64,000 nt of DNA from Ampelomyces quisqualis (lineage: Eukaryota; Ascomycota; Dothideomycetes; Pleosporales; Phaeosphaeriaceae), in assembly GCA_018398575.1 (NCBI GenBank), contig JAGTXZ010000002.1, positions 64,501 through 128,500 on the forward strand. The letters are read 5' to 3'. Made by a program: the position numbers and the translations under genes. The notes under the pieces are model-generated. The model ran no database searches, had not been told where the DNA came from, and saw nothing but the letters and a program-made list of their open reading frames with translations. Below are positions 11,449 to 25,209 of the stretch, one piece after another. Each line of letters starts with the position of its first letter. Within the stretch, counting starts at the first letter, position 1.

Positions 11449-14080
11449 ATATGCGTATACTATCTAGGTAAATATAGCTGCTAAACCTAATGTAGCCTAG
11501 TTTACAAGACTCTCTCTAACCTTAAACTTTTAACTAACCTTTACCTAGGCTTACGTTAGCTTTAATACTTTGCTGCGTAACTAACCTTTTCTACTACAGT
11601 TTCTACCTTTGCTACTACAGAAATTACTAGAAGAAGTAACCTTATTATTACTATCTAAAACTATCTGTTTAGATAGTAGACTATTCTTCTTTAGAACTAT
11701 TACAGTCTTTAAGCGCAGGCGTAGCTTCTTAGTAGGCAGAATAGGGTTTGCGTTAGAATTGTTAGCGTACTAGGTCTTATTGCTCTTAAGTCTAGTCTCT
11801 ACCTTACGCTTTTTAGGCTACTGCGCAAGCAGAGCGACTAGCGCTAGAGTACTAGCTAGCATAGAAACAGTAAATTAGGTATTAGTAGTACCTGTTTACT
11901 TAGCTTTATTACTCTACTGCTTAGTTTTTGCCTTACGCTTTTTAGTCTTTTTAGCATCTTTAGCAAAGTCTATAGAAGAAAGCCTAAGATTAGTAAAACG
12001 AAACGTAACTAACGTTGCGTTACTAGTAGCAGTACTACTAAATATAGGAGGTAGAGGTAGTAGGGCTAGCTTTATAGTAGTCTTAACGTTAGACGCTAAG
12101 GCAGGAACTAAATCTAGGTAAAGCTTCTTCTTCTTTTTTAGTGTCTGTAAAACTACAGAGGTAGCAGCGTAGTTCTTAAATATGTCCTTATCTTTATTAA
12201 GGTTGTATTTATTAACATTATTCTAGGTAATGCAGATTGTAATACTTATTATAATATTAAGAACCTAGAGAAACTTGTTATTAAGATTAAGGGTGTAGTT
12301 AACACACTCTAACGCCTCTATCTACTAATAACTAGGTGTCTAGTTGTTAATTAAAGTGTTACTATAACTATAGTAATAATTAAGCTTGTTAAAGAAGAGC
12401 TTAGCAGAACTACTTAGACTATTACTATTATGTAAAACATTGCAGAGCAAGGCTGCTATAGTTAATAAGGCATTAACTATTAGAGTACTATACTAAGGCA
12501 TGTTATATATTAACTTAGTAATATATAGTATAATAATATAGGTATATAGTTAACTAAAGCAAGCAATGCAACTTACAGATTAAACCTAAATAGTAAAGAA
12601 TAGTAGAGGAGATAGCGCGTAAAGATTGTAGCAGGTTAAATATAGATTAAGCCTAGAGTTTATATAGTAGGAGAGTACTACAGTCTCTAAGTTAGTAGAC
12701 TTTACACTAGTAAAGCCTAGCTCTACTTATTATGCAAGTAGTTACTAGAAAGAGGTAATTAACTTGCTTTTTATCTAAGATTTTATTGTAGCTAAGACTG
12801 CACTACTCTTGTATCTAATGCAACAAAGAATAACTACGTATAGTTACTATTTCTATAGTATCTGTACAAAGATAATAGCCTTCTTATTGCAACTATTAAC
12901 CTAGTTAGCTAAAGTAGTAATTATTGTGCGTAGATAAGTAGAAGAGTAAATAAGAATGCTAACAAGTTTCTATAGTATATAGGCAGTAACAGTTTTCTAG
13001 CTAAAGATTTAGTTACGCATCTCTTAATAGTGTTAGCTAAGCTCTTTGTAGATATTCTCTATTAGCTTTTGTATCTACGCCTTATAATTGTTACGTATAT
13101 AGAGGTTGCAGTACTAGGCTGAATAAGAAGACTTAACCTTAGGCTTTTTCTTAACTGTCTTTACGTAGCGCGTATGCAGTTAAGCCTGTATAAAGTTAGG
13201 TTTTTTAGCCTTATCTATGTTATAATTGTTACTATTATTACTACTATTAGAGATAGAGGACGCCTAGGTCTAATAGAGACTATAGAATAGATTCTGTAGA
13301 GAGTTACACATTGCGTTAACCTTAGCAGCATAGATGTTAGTAGCATAGAAGAGTAGTAGTAAGACAGCGCTAAGGTTTAGTACGCAGGTAGTGCGCCTGT
13401 TTAGAAAAGCTGTTTAGAAGCTCTTATTAATAATAACTTCTTATAAGTAGTTACGCAAAAGTATGTTGTAGAACTTCTACTAAGACTAGTTATTCTTAAC
13501 GCAAACTGTGTAGCAATAGATAGTAGACAGTAATATCCTAATAATATAGTGTGTACTCTTGCAATTAACTATATATCTAAACGTATAGTCTTAACAGATT
13601 ATAAACTTCTACTATAACTAGGTAAGAATAGTACTAGATTTAACAGCCTTTAGTGTTGCATTAACTACAAACTTTTTGAATATAGTAGTTGTATACGCGT
13701 AACAGACTTTATATTTAGAAACTATACTACTATCTTCTGCTATATATAGATTTAAAAGAACACCTATATAGCGAACGCAGTTGAATAGTAGATTGTTAGG
13801 TACTATAAGAATATAGGTACGTGCTACCTTATTATTATAGCTAGATTAAATAAAAGATAACATACTACTAAAGTCTTTGTATAAGTATAGGCAAGGCGTA
13901 GTAGTAACAAGAATAGTCTATTCTAGGTTAAGAAGGCAAATAGTGTACAACAAATAAGAAGATATACCTAGATAGATAGTTAGCAAAGCTTATAATTAGA
14001 TAGGAAACATATACTAAAAGGGAGAAGAGATATGTTTAGATAAGGGTAATAAGAGCCTAAAGAACAGAAAGGTACTAGCA

Positions 14081-14129
14081 AAGAAAGTGTTTTAGTAAGA
14101 GTAACAATACCTTTACCTAACTACTCTTA
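14081..14129. repeat. Imperfect palindrome (hairpin family), copy 4
   Basis: AAAGTGTTTTAGTAAGAGTA pairs imperfectly with ATACCTTTACCTAACTACTC. Same arm consensus as the other members. Confidence 0.5.
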
Positions 14130-14720
14130 CAACTACCCTATACTATATAGAAACCTAAATACCTTTCTACTTACTCTTGCTATTCTAGGCTTTATTAAGA
14201 AAGATATTGTTATATAATAAGTCTAGGTTATAAGGCGCGTGCTATAATAGGTTAGAGAAATTCTACTATAACTAAAACTTTAGCTTTTTAGCCTAGCCTT
14301 GTAAGAATCCTTATTGCTTAACTATAAATTTCTTGTTTGCTAAAGGTCTATAACAAGAACTAAGGGTAGAATACAATATAATAATAATAACCTAAGAATT
14401 ATATTTGTTTATATAGTTAAAAAGGGCGTGCTTATAGGAGAGTTGCTCTTAGATCTATAACACGCTAACCAGAAGCTTACTATATCCTATAATGTACGCA
14501 TAGACATAGAAGAGAAGTAAAAACTAAGCTCAGGATTTTGCAAACTAGGTAATAAGATATAGCTGCGTAATTACTATAGCTAGCCTAAGTATAGAATAGG
14601 ACTGCAAGCTATAGAAGTCCTTAGTATCTTAGAGTATTTGAATCTTACTCTTTTAATTATTTAAGCGCTATAAGTACATTAGCGTCTGTAGAATATAGAG
14701 GACAAAAAGGGGCATGATAA

Positions 14721-14772
14721 GAAGAAAGGTATTTAGATAAGAGTAATATTACCTTTGTCTAAACACCTCTCC
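14721..14772. repeat. Imperfect palindrome (hairpin family), best copy
   Basis: The left arm AGAAAGGTATTTAGATAAGA and the right arm TCTAAACACCTCTCCT meet at a GTAATATTAC centre. Most mismatches are of the kind expected from C-to-T or G-to-A change. A copy of a dispersed family of about 50 bp. Confidence 0.7.
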
Positions 14773-16920
14773 TATAAAGATATACTAGGTATTTAACTTA
14801 CTATTAAATAATACAAGGCGTATATATCTAACTTGCCTATACTAACCTTATCTATAAGTATTACCCTGTAAGTAACATTCTAATAAGACTTCTTAGCTGT
14901 AAAAGAATCCTTAGCGTTATGTAAGTTAATTAGTTGCGTTAAGCGCTTCTCTATTAATTTATTACAGTAGTCTAAGATTTCTATAGCGCTAGTAGTCTGC
15001 TACTACAAATTGGTATTACTATTAGAATTTTAACTAGAGACGCAGGGGTTCTTGTAGCGTTTAACGCAACCTCTGTTTAATACGCACTTGTACTTAATAG
15101 GTTAATAAGCAGCGTTATCTATTATATAAGTAGTATTATTAACCTGCAAGCGCATAAAGGTATTGTTTATATTATAGACCTTAGGTTTATCCTTAGTCTG
15201 CAGATTATTGTTAACAAGGGTAAGCTTAATACTATTAAATTTCGCGTCTTGTATTAGACGCCCTATAAAGTTTCTAGACTTCTTCTTCTTAATATTAATA
15301 GCGCTCTTGTTATAATTACTAATATAGTAGGCAAATTAAGCGTAATAGAAGCGCTTTGCAGTAGATATATTGTTACGTTTTACTATAGCTAACTCCTCTA
15401 GTATAAGAATAACTTTGTCTGCTTCTAGTAGCGTTAGTGCGTTACTAGCTGTTAAAGTTATTGTCTTAACCTAATTAGTATTGCAAGCAACCTTATTAAT
15501 ACCCTTTACGTAGTTATAGTAATAGATAACACTACCTCTAACTGCAAACGTAGGCTCTATAGCTTTGTTATTAAAAACCTAGTCTATTTTAGTAAAACTA
15601 AGGATATTGTTAACAAGATCCTTTAGGTATCTAATAACATAGCTGTCTTAGAACTAGGACACCTATAGATTGCTTAGATCTAGTGTATGTACGTTAATAT
15701 AAACTGCTATACTAGTCTGTTACTTTAAAACAAGGTCTTTAGTCTATAGACTCATGTTTATTATTAACTCTGTAGTAGTAAAATGCTTAGAGTTAACTAG
15801 CTTAAGACGTATAGAGTTCTACAAAGCCTTATATTATACGCAAGCGTCTTACTTTACTTACTCCTTTTCTTTAAGCTCCTAACGCAGCTCTACAGAAACT
15901 AGAGTATTCTTATCTTTAGTAGTCTTACTTACCTAAGCCTTTACTACCTTAAATTTAAGCTAGGCCTGTTTGTAGTTAAGTTCTACTACCTTAGTTTTAT
16001 CTAAGGCAGCAATAACAAGGGCTTAATAACAAGCTAGAGCTGTATCCTAAAGAGTAATAACTAGAAAAAGTACCTAACTATTAGCTTTACTAGACTTTGC
16101 AGCCTCTATTACCTGTAAAGCGCAAGGTATATAGTTACTAAACGCCTACTTTGTATTAAGTAGCTTAAAACTTTCTTTAAAGCAGTTAATAATCTTAATA
16201 AGTAAGTTTATGCAGTTAAAGTAATAGATAGAGTTAATCCTGTGTTTACTAAATAGTAAACTATCTGTAACAAACTAGACCTGTAGAAAGTAGTTAAGGA
16301 TAATAGTATACGTTTGCTAAAGACTAGTATATAGAGCCTTAATAAGCAACTACATTGTTAGGTTTAGCTTTAATAGGTTATTGTCCTAAAGTATTACAAG
16401 AGTAGTCTTAATGTACTTCTGCTCTAGTTATTTAACTTATTCTTTAGAAACACTATACTTCTTAATCTAGGCCTTGCGCACTATAGTAAAATCCTATACG
16501 TCTATAGAAACGTATAAAGAGGTAACAAATTCTTAAAATAATGCCTTAGTTCTAAAACTAAAGTACTAATAGTACGTATACAACTAAGAATTCTATAACA
16601 CTAGAGGTTAGCTTATTTCTAGAAAAACCTTAATAGCGCTATTAATAGTAGTATAGTGTGCGTTAGCGTTGTTAGTAGAAGAGGCGTTAATATTTATTAG
16701 ATCTAATAGCTACCTATTAAGACCTAAGAAGTTAAAGCCTATAAAATAATTTATTCTAAAGTTATTACTAGTTAATATAGTAAACCTATAATTATGTTAG
16801 AAGATAGTACTTAAACAATAGAGGGGTTTAGATAGAATAGGATTAGAGGAAGAGAAGAAAGAGGTTTTAGGTAATAGTAATAGGGGGGGGGGAGTGTTTA
16901 GGCGTAGGCAACATATAAGA

Positions 16921-16970
16921 AAGAGGTGTTTAGGTAAGAGCAATGTTGCCTATAACAAAACACTCTCTTT
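16921..16970. repeat. Imperfect palindrome (hairpin family), copy 6
   Basis: AAGAGGTGTTTAGGTAAGAG and ATAACAAAACACTCTCTTT pair around CAATGTTGCC. Directly upstream, at about 16,893-16,918, lies a half copy (GAGTGTTTAGGCGTAGGCAA) next to a run of nine or more G residues. Confidence 0.65.
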
Positions 16971-17240
16971 CTCTACCTAGAGGTAGTAACAAATTCTCTA
17001 TAAAGCTTAGGCATAGTGTACTTAAGTAGTATAGAGAATAACTATAAGATTCTACTAAATTAGAAAGACTTGGATTGCAGTTTAAGAGCGTGTAAACAGA
17101 ATTTAGAGAAAATTAACTCTACGCCTAGTGCTAGAAGAATACTATGTATTAGATTTAATATTATAGTGTATAGTAGTTCTTAGAGGTATTTGCAGTAAGT
17201 AATATAGTACTAAAAAGAGTAGGTATAGTATATATAGAGA

Positions 17241-17284
17241 AGGGGAGTGTTTTATTAAGGGTAATAGCCTACGCAGATACTTAC
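17241..17284. repeat. Degenerate palindrome (hairpin family), weak copy
   Basis: GGAGTGTTTTATTAAGGGTA faces a right arm GCCTACGCAGATACTTACT. Weaker pairing than the other members. Included because the left arm matches the family consensus. Confidence 0.35.
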
Positions 17285-18299
17285 TATTTAGGTTTCTAAG
17301 ACTAGTAGCGCTAAAGTAAAGGTAGCACTACTACTACTTTACTATAGTTAGCTTGTAATTATATACTAGTTACTGCAAGTAGTTAGTTGCGCTAACATCT
17401 GTATATTTACTCTATAAGAATTACTTATACGTAAGTTTTATAGATTTTAGGTAGTTAAGTAGTCTTGTAGAGCGTTTTAAGGTGTTTAATAAGGGTAGGT
17501 AAGCAAGCGTAGTAATTTAGATTGCCTACTAGTGCTAAGACTACTAGCGCGCAATTTAAAACATTAGAATATGTAATATTACTACGCTATTACCTAGATT
17601 AAAACGCCTTCTACTATTACCTACACCTAAATACCTTTTCTACTGCTACGTGTACTATATATTATTATAGCTAGATCTAGTATAAACTATACTAGTTCTC
17701 TAAATCTCTATAGAGAGAATAGATATAGGTTATAGTTATAACTAAGTAGATAAAGAGCTATAGGACTAGTAGATGCACAAGAGAATAGACGTGCCTTAAC
17801 GTTAAGAAAAGAGCTAGCATTTTCTTATTTAGCTTGTCTATAGTAGCATGTTTAGAGATTAATATGTTAAATTTTTAAAATTTTATTACAAAATATATTT
17901 AAGAAGAGGTAGAGAGGCACTATTTTATGCAGAGTAAATTAGCAGAAGCTATAATAGTTACTAAGGATTATTATACACTATATAGACAGACAGCAGGTAA
18001 TACAAGAAAAATAGCTTATACTTAATTAATTAATACATTTCTAGTATCTAAGGTATAATAGCCTACGTGTAAGTATTGTTATTCTAACGTATTGCAAGCT
18101 AGTAAGGAGAAGAGAGAGATTAATAGTAGTAATGTTGCTCTTGCAGAAAGACTCCTTATAGTATAACAAGGCTAGTATTAGATTCTAAAAGGTATACTAT
18201 CTACTTAGGTACGTTAGGTACTCTTCTTCTACACGTAAGAATAGATTATCTAATTAACGTTGTAAGCAATATAGCCTATAGGTTTCTCTCCTACTAGGG

Positions 18300-21200
18300 T
18301 AACTAACTTAAAAAAATACTATATAAAGTCTGCGTCCTTTACGCTATCTAATTCTCTATAGGTCTTGTCTATAACGCGCTAGATCTATATTTCTCTTACC
18401 TTCTTATAGTATTTCTAAAGGCAGGCCTAAGTATTAAGAATTATATAAGGAAAGGTATAGTTAGTGCTAGGCTTTAGGTAATTGCAATTTCTTCTAGTAG
18501 TAGAGTTAAACTACTTAGCACAGAGACTTATTAGTATAGTGTACTAGAAACACTATTCTTTAGGTAGGTTTCCTTATAGTTTGTCTTGTTAGTACTTAGC
18601 TACTACGTCTTTAGTAAATGTGTTATACTTAGCTTTAGAATAATTACATAGTTCTTAGTCTATAAAACACTTAACACAGTTATTAGTCTACTAATCCTCT
18701 GTTTTGTAAAGCTCTTTTAGAAGCTAGGCAGCCTCTTGCTATAGAGTAACTGCCTAGTCTTAGTTAAAGGTAAGCATGCGTTCTACCTAAGCCTTTTTAC
18801 TACTATTAGGTCTGTATAGAGCTATTGGGGTAGATGGCTACAGGCTAGAGAATATGCCTAATAGGTAGTGTTAGTGCTAATTTGTATGCTTAGGTTAAGA
18901 ATTAAACTTTAACTATAGATTTGTTTGTAAGTAAGTCTCTTGTTAAAACGTATAGTAGGTGTAGTAACTATAAGAGAGGCTTCTACACTGTTAGAGCTGT
19001 TTTCTAGTGTAGGTAATTTCTCTTATATTGTTATTTATTAACAGAGAGAAAGAAATATTACTAGTAGTAGTTAGTCTACTATAGAGTATAGGGTGCAATA
19101 GAGCTGCGCAGTAGTACTATTATCTAGATAAGTTTATTTCGCAGGTATAGCCGCAAGCGTAGCTACTATACTAACCTATTTATAGGTAGTACTTAGGTTA
19201 GTACAGGAGCAATATAGTACTTTATTAGAATAGTAATAGACGTGTAACGTGTTACTATTAATATACTAATTAATAGAGATACAGAGGCATCTAGACTTTA
19301 TTCTACCTCTCTTAATAATATCCTTAATAATTTAGTAGATACTAGAAGTTTGTTTTAGTAGAAAGAAATATATACTAGCGACAATAACAATTCTTATAAT
19401 ATATTATTTTCTGTTGCGGCTACTACAGCCTATTTCCTGTAAGTAGGTTAAGAAGTAGTTAGAGTATTTAAACTAGATTACAAGACTAATACCTAGTATG
19501 TTAACTCTAGTGTTAAAAGTAGTAGTTGCTACAAGGATACTACGCTAAGCTATAGTAAATTTAGCTTACACTTTACTGCGCTCCTAGTCTAATATTTAGC
19601 TATAGTAGTAATACGCGCCTAAGCGCTTACCAATCTTCTTAGCTATACTTGTTATAGAAACGTATACAAGAATCTTCTTATAAAAACTCTTCTCTACCTC
19701 TACGTACTTAGCTATATTTTTAATTAACAATTTAGGTAAAGAAGATAGAGTATGTACGTTATATTAGATATTCTTTTAAATAGTTAGCTCTTAGAAGACG
19801 TCTACTATGCTACTTATACTAAGTATTCTAAACACTTCTTCTTAGGCTGCTAGCAGTACAGTTACTAACAGTAGGGTAATAGAAACTGCGTAGCAAGTAA
19901 GTTCCCTAATCTGCAATAGCTATAGATAATACTTATAGTTATCTATAAGAATATAATAAAACTTGTCGAATACTATACGCTCTAGTCTGCCTAAGCCTTA
20001 GAGATAGCTAACAAGAGTATAGAATTGAGGGAAACTAAGATGTTCTAGCATAGCAAATAAGACACGCGCTGTTTTATTAAATACTTAGGCTCTAAATATA
20101 GAGGAGGAGAGACACAGCTATTTATACTACTAGGTTAGATTAGTTTAAAGAGTAACTAGCAGTGTAATAATAATAGTTTGTTTATATTTACTATAGTAAG
20201 CAGAGAGAAGAAAGGTAAGGCTTTTTCTACTACCTGTACTAGCAATATAGGTAACTACTAGATACTCCGCTAAGATGCGCTCTAGGACAGCGCGCTATTA
20301 TCCTCTAAAATTAGCGTTCTTGCTAAAGTTCTTTTATAGTAATATCTTAGTATTAATGCTGTGTAATATAGGGTGCAGCGCAGTCTTCTTATTATACTCT
20401 TCTTAACTAGGCGCTTTTAGTAGTAAGAATCCTAGATTATAGTACTAATCTATAGAAACCTTAAAGAAAGTCTAGGTAGTGTTGTTTTGCAAGTAGAAGA
20501 CTAAGGTAGTCTTAGCTGCGTAGATTCTATAGCTAGTGTTTAGAAAGTAATTAGCCTATTGTTCTACTATATCTAAGTATACTTTTTTAGCAGCTTTCTT
20601 AACTTCCTCTAGTAAGAGTACTTAGATCTTAGCCTTACAGTTATCCTTGTAACAGCCAAACGTAACTAGTATATAACGCATAATAAGAGGAGAAGCCTCT
20701 ATACTAAGATACTGTAATATAGCCTTCTTTATAGTAGTAGTAACATAGAATAAGGTTATATGTTAACAACTAGACTTATTAGGCTATAAGAAAGCACTAC
20801 GTGCTTAGTAGTAGTAAGACGTAAGTGTAGTATTTGTAGATTAAGCAGTAATAGTTTAATAGAAGAGTTAGATAAGCTATATATACCTTATAACAAGGGT
20901 ACCTATCTTATAAGGTAGAAAACAATACACTATCTTAAGAGATTTGTTATAGTTATAGCCTTTGTAGTACAAGGGTATAACTACTACAAGTCCTTAGAAT
21001 ATAAATAAGTTTTAGTTCTTATTAGATACAAAGTTCTATAGCTAGACGCTTAACAATTCTGTTAGGTAGGCTAGTTATCTACTTGTAAAGTAAATAAGCA
21101 GAAATAATAGTTAGAGGAAGTTATCTACGCGCGCACTATACCTTTCAATTTAGTAGAAATTGTCTAGATTGTTAATACGCAAGTCCTTATAGGTATTATC

Positions 21201-22700
21201 TTAAGAGGTAATAAACTCTTATTACTACACAAAAGTAAATCTATAGCTAAGGCTTTTGTATATAAGAGAAAACAGATTATAACTAATAGTGCTGTTACTA
21301 GAGTTATATAGAACAGTATCCTATAAAATAGAAGGCAGGTTACCTGTCTTAGTAACAAACGTTAACTCTATAACTAAGGATTCTACGTAGTAGTAGAGAC
21401 CCTAGACTTTACTAACAAAGTGTTTAAAGAAAATTTTAATATAACAGATAGTTACTATAGAACTATTCTATTAAATAAAGGCATCTAACATCTTACTACA
21501 CTAGAATTAGGTAATATAATACAAAGTAGTAATAACCTAGTATATTATAGTAGGATATTCAGACGTTATATATAAAAGGACCTACAACTTAAATGCGTTA
21601 CTACTAGTAGAAGTATTAGTCTCTAACGCAAGGTACTGCATCTTAGCCTTTTCCTATTTCTAGATAATCTAGTCTACTTTGAATAGTTGCAGATTCTGTT
21701 CTTTCTATATAACAGTACTTAGTATTTTAATTACTATACTAGCTAGTTCTTTAAGGTATAATTTGTAGCAGGCTGCAAACTTTATATGTTTCTTAATAGT
21801 AGAGCAGTTTATTGCAAAATTGTATACTTTATAGAATTTCTTATCTTAGGTATCTATAGCAAGGAACGTAAGAAAAGTAACTATAGCTAGGTTAAAATTG
21901 CGTTACAGTGTAGTCTGCTCTAAAAGCGCTATCTAGAAATTGTAACATAGGCTTTCTAACACGTCTAGTTTGCTCCTCTTGTATTTTGTCTCTACTTTAG
22001 GATACTTAGGGTAGAAGCTGTCTAAGTAGGCCTAGATAGGCTTCTAAGTGCATAACTAGTACTTAGTTACGTTAAGAGTAGGTAGCTAAGGAACAACATT
22101 GTTAAATACATTATAGAAGAATATAAAAATTGTAATAATAGTGCTGCTATAGTAATTGTTAACTCTCTAGTAGAGTAGTAGGAGTGTAACAGAAATGTGC
22201 TATAGGTACTCCTATATAACCTAAATCTAGGCCTAGCAAGATATTAGAGAAATATAATATTAGTACACTAATATTATACTTTTTACTATATTAGCCAAGT
22301 ACTATAGTTAGGCAGAGCGTTCTAGTTTTGTGTATTTACAAACTATTTCCTATTTTATATCTACTACGCAGTGCTAAAACTACGTATGTTCTAAGTATAA
22401 GTAGGTTTATTAGTTAGAGACAGTTAGTACAATAGCGTTTATGCGCTTTTGTTCCTCTATAACTCTTGTTTCTACTGCAAGAAACTGCGCCTCTAAGGTA
22501 GCAAGTTGTATTAACACAGGGTTAATAACATCCTATAGGTTAGAAGTAACAGAAACAGTTTTATTAGGTGTTAAGTTTTCTTCTATAACTGCCTCCTCTA
22601 TATAGACAGGCGTAGTTTCTTTAACAACCTTAAAATATCTAGTAATATAGGTAGTTACAGGTTATAACTTCTTAGCAAAGAACTACTAACTATATACTAC
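18300..22700 (-). pseudogene. RecQ-type SF2 DNA helicase relic (subtelomeric helicase-like)
   Basis: Minus-strand translation shows superfamily 2 helicase motifs in the right order and spacing. Motif I/Walker A reads STGSRKS at 20,220-20,240 (Gly codons changed to Ser and Arg). Motif II reads DKFYY at 19,953-19,967, as expected from an original DExH motif after G-to-A and C-to-T change. A RecQ-like motif VI, QEIGCSSRNR, lies at 19,410-19,439. Spacing is about 90 codons from I to II and 180 from II to VI, as in RecQ enzymes. A Cys-rich tail (for example CVKCFIDQELC near 18,690) follows, and a long N-terminal region precedes. The total length of about 4.4 kb resembles the large RecQ-like helicases that many fungi carry next to telomeres. 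Many TAG/TAA stops make it non-functional. The alternative is a helicase carried by a transposon. Confidence 0.7.
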
Positions 22701-23399
22701 TTACTAGTATTTACTCTACTACTCTAGTTATTATTTGTTACTTAATATAGTAGAGGTAAATAGCTTATGTTTAGTATAGAGGTAGGTCTTTATATTCTTA
22801 ATTGTAGTTTTGCTAGTGCAAATAGTGCTGTATTACTTGCACTTTAGTAAATCCTAATAAATTTTAAGACTAGAAATAGCTAGGATAGGTTTACTTAGGA
22901 TATGTAGATAGGCTAGCTAAATATAGAGATAATTGCGCTAGGTGTTAACAAGGGCTTGAAGAGCTTCTCTTTCCTTAATAGTAGTGTAATTAGCGTGTTT
23001 AGAATTAAAGTGTTACTAGATACTAGTAGGATTAAGGCAATATTAATAATAAGAGCAAATAATAATACTATAGCTAGAAAGAAAATACAAGTAAATATAG
23101 GTATAGACAGATATAGTGCTACTTTGTACACAATATAATAGTGTTATAAAGAAAAGAGAGTTTTTTACACTTCTGTAGCGTAGTAACTATAAGACAATTT
23201 TGTTAAGAAGAAAGTATTTAAATCTAGCCTATTTTAGTTAAAGCAGGTTTTTTTTAAAGGCAGCTTAGCAAGCAGAGAATAAGAGTATATCACTACCTAG
23301 CTAACGCGCACTATCCCTATACATTTTTATAAGTACTTTTAGGCTAAGTATTTCTTAATAGTAGTTAGGTCTACTCTAAATTTACTTCTCTAAGATATA

Positions 23400-24341
23400 T
23401 CTTAACACATAGTAGAGGCTAGAGTAGTGTAGGCTATAGATAACGCTTTAGATAGGACTAAAAAAGTAATGTATACCTAGGTTCCAGACAAATATAACCT
23501 ACTAGAGGTATTTTTTACTAAGAATCTATATAATACCCTACTATAGATATATAAGCAAACTAACTAAATAATATTACTAAAAATTGTTAACAACGTTTAC
23601 AACAACCTACGCATATTAATACCCTAGGCTAATGTTTATAACTAAGTAAGCAAGAGAGAAAATATTAATAAGGTATAGGTCTACTATTTAGTAGTAGTAG
23701 ACAAGGCAGACTCTACTAGACCTAGGACTAGTAGAAAGAGATAGAGGAGAGAAAAGATAACGCAATAAGCTAAAAAGGCCCTAGTAGAAAAGATAAACCT
23801 AGTACTTGTGCAGATAGTAGTAAGTAAGCAGGATTAAGAAGTTACGTAGCGCACAATTAGTAGGATAGTAGAAGAGTAGTATTACTACACGTACGCTAAA
23901 TTGTTGCCTAGTATAAGAGTTACTATAGTTTCTTAGATAATTAGTAAGGCTCTGTTAGTAAGGTTAATAGAGGCATTTTAGAATTAGTAGGATGTCTTAA
24001 GAATTTAGAAACGTTAACGTAGTAGAGGACGCAAGTTGTTTTATTAAGTAGCAGTAGCAAAGAGTGCACTAGCTATACAAGCGTATAATAACAATATGTT
24101 GCTTATAAAAGGTAGTCTAAGTTCTTAAATAGTTATATCCTAGTACTAGAATTGCAATATAGTAGATAAGTAGAGTCTAACACTTTTATAACGCAAGAGA
24201 TAGAAGTATAAGGTAGCAGAAGTAGAGAAATTAAGAGTAGACAGTATTGCAGATAAAATAAGGTAGTTATAGAAACTAGATGCGCTGTATAAGAAATACA
24301 TAACACTAGAAAAGGAAATACAAAAGCTTAATATAGGTATA
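23400..24341 (+). pseudogene. + strand coding relic interrupted by the copia insertion
   Basis: The + strand from about 23,480 reads as a basic, partly coiled-coil-like protein (for example RTSRKRQRREKITQ near 23,730 and KKYITLEKEIQKLNIGI just before the LTR). Stops occur only at Gln/Trp-type codons. The frame runs straight into the copia target site GTATA at 24,337-24,341. Sequence after the element (31,512 on) would be its continuation. Family not recognised. Confidence 0.4.
24337..24341. other. Target-site duplication GTATA, left copy
   Basis: GTATA directly precedes the TG that begins the left LTR and is repeated at 31,512-31,516 directly after the right LTR. Confidence 0.85.
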
Positions 24342-24559
24342 TGTAGGAGCTAAGCAATACTATAGATTAAATTGTTATAAGTAAAAAAGATTGTATTACT
24401 TGTTCTATACTATGTAAGAATTAATTAGATTAAATACACTAAGCTAAGAAATAGCTTGATAAGTTAGTCTAGTCTTAAATAGATTCTATCTTATTAGTGA
24501 CATACTTGGTTATTACACGTAACAACCTTGTAATCTGCTAATTTACATCCTCTATTACA
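24342..24559 (-). repeat. Copia 3' LTR
   Basis: 218 bp, TGTAGGAGC...TCTATTACA on the + strand. Aligns without gaps to 31,294-31,511. Confidence 0.9.
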
Positions 24560-25209
24560 TACCCCCTAGATTAGGCAAACTTGTTAGCTTGCCTAATCTG
24601 TTTAGTAGAGTAGAAGTAGTAATTAAGGCGAACAGCAATACTGCTCTGTATCGCAGGCGTTGCGTTACTCTATTTATTAGCTTAAACGTAAGTTATTAGC
24701 GTATAAATTCCTAATTATTTACTATATACAGACTAAAACTAATATTAGTGTTGTTTGTCTAAAAATATAGCCTACGTTATCTCCTTAGGCCTTATGTGTA
24801 GGTTTTGTAAGCGGGCAGTCTATAGGATAGGTGCAAACAGACTATTAGTATAAGTTTACCTGTTAGCTAAGCTTTACTTTAGAGCGTTTGTTATAGTGTA
24901 GTCTATTGCCTAGGTAAGAGGTAGGCTGTTAACGCGTATTGTTACAGAGTAAGATTGCGTAATAAGGTAAGAAAGAGCGTAGGCAAGATTGTTACCTAGC
25001 AGTCGCGTTACTTAGGTATAAAAAGGTTGCCTACTCCTATATTCTTATACTCTAGGGCATTAATTAACTTATTAATTAACTTGTTAACTAGCTACCTATC
25101 TATTAATTCTCTTTATTATCTACTTTATTAACTACTTTATCTATCTACTCTATTATAGTAAGTTTTTTCTACCTTTAATTTAGTTTGTTGCTAACTCTAG
25201 TAGCCTCCT

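Larger units (their letters stand above)
9800..14000 (-). pseudogene. Long minus-strand coding relic with basic, NLS-like segments
   Basis: The minus strand between about 11.6 and 13.8 kb can be read for long stretches with stops only at Gln/Trp-type codons. Near 11,920-11,970 it gives a Lys/Arg-rich run (KDAKKTKKRKAK), and near 11,800 another (QQPKKRKVE-like). Both look like nuclear localisation signals. Other segments are Asn/Ser-rich. No enzyme motif was recognised. It may be part of the same multi-gene repeat as the helicase relic further right, since all lie on the same strand, but that is inference. Confidence 0.35.
14820..18290 (-). pseudogene. Long minus-strand coding relic with Cys-containing segment
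   Basis: Minus-strand translation of about 15.0-16.9 kb stays in one frame for hundreds of codons with only Gln/Trp-type stops. Near 15,070-15,110 it gives KCVLNRGCVKRYKNPCV, a Cys-spaced basic segment that could have been a zinc site. The Leu/Ile/Lys/Gln-rich rest gives no recognisable family. It shares strand and degree of decay with the helicase relic beginning near 18.3 kb. Confidence 0.35.

Noticed and set aside
22913..23138. Overlapping 72-codon minus and 60-codon + strand frames near 23 kb
   Set aside because: Hydrophobic or basic translations of AT-rich mutated DNA with no motif; both strands open over the same bases.
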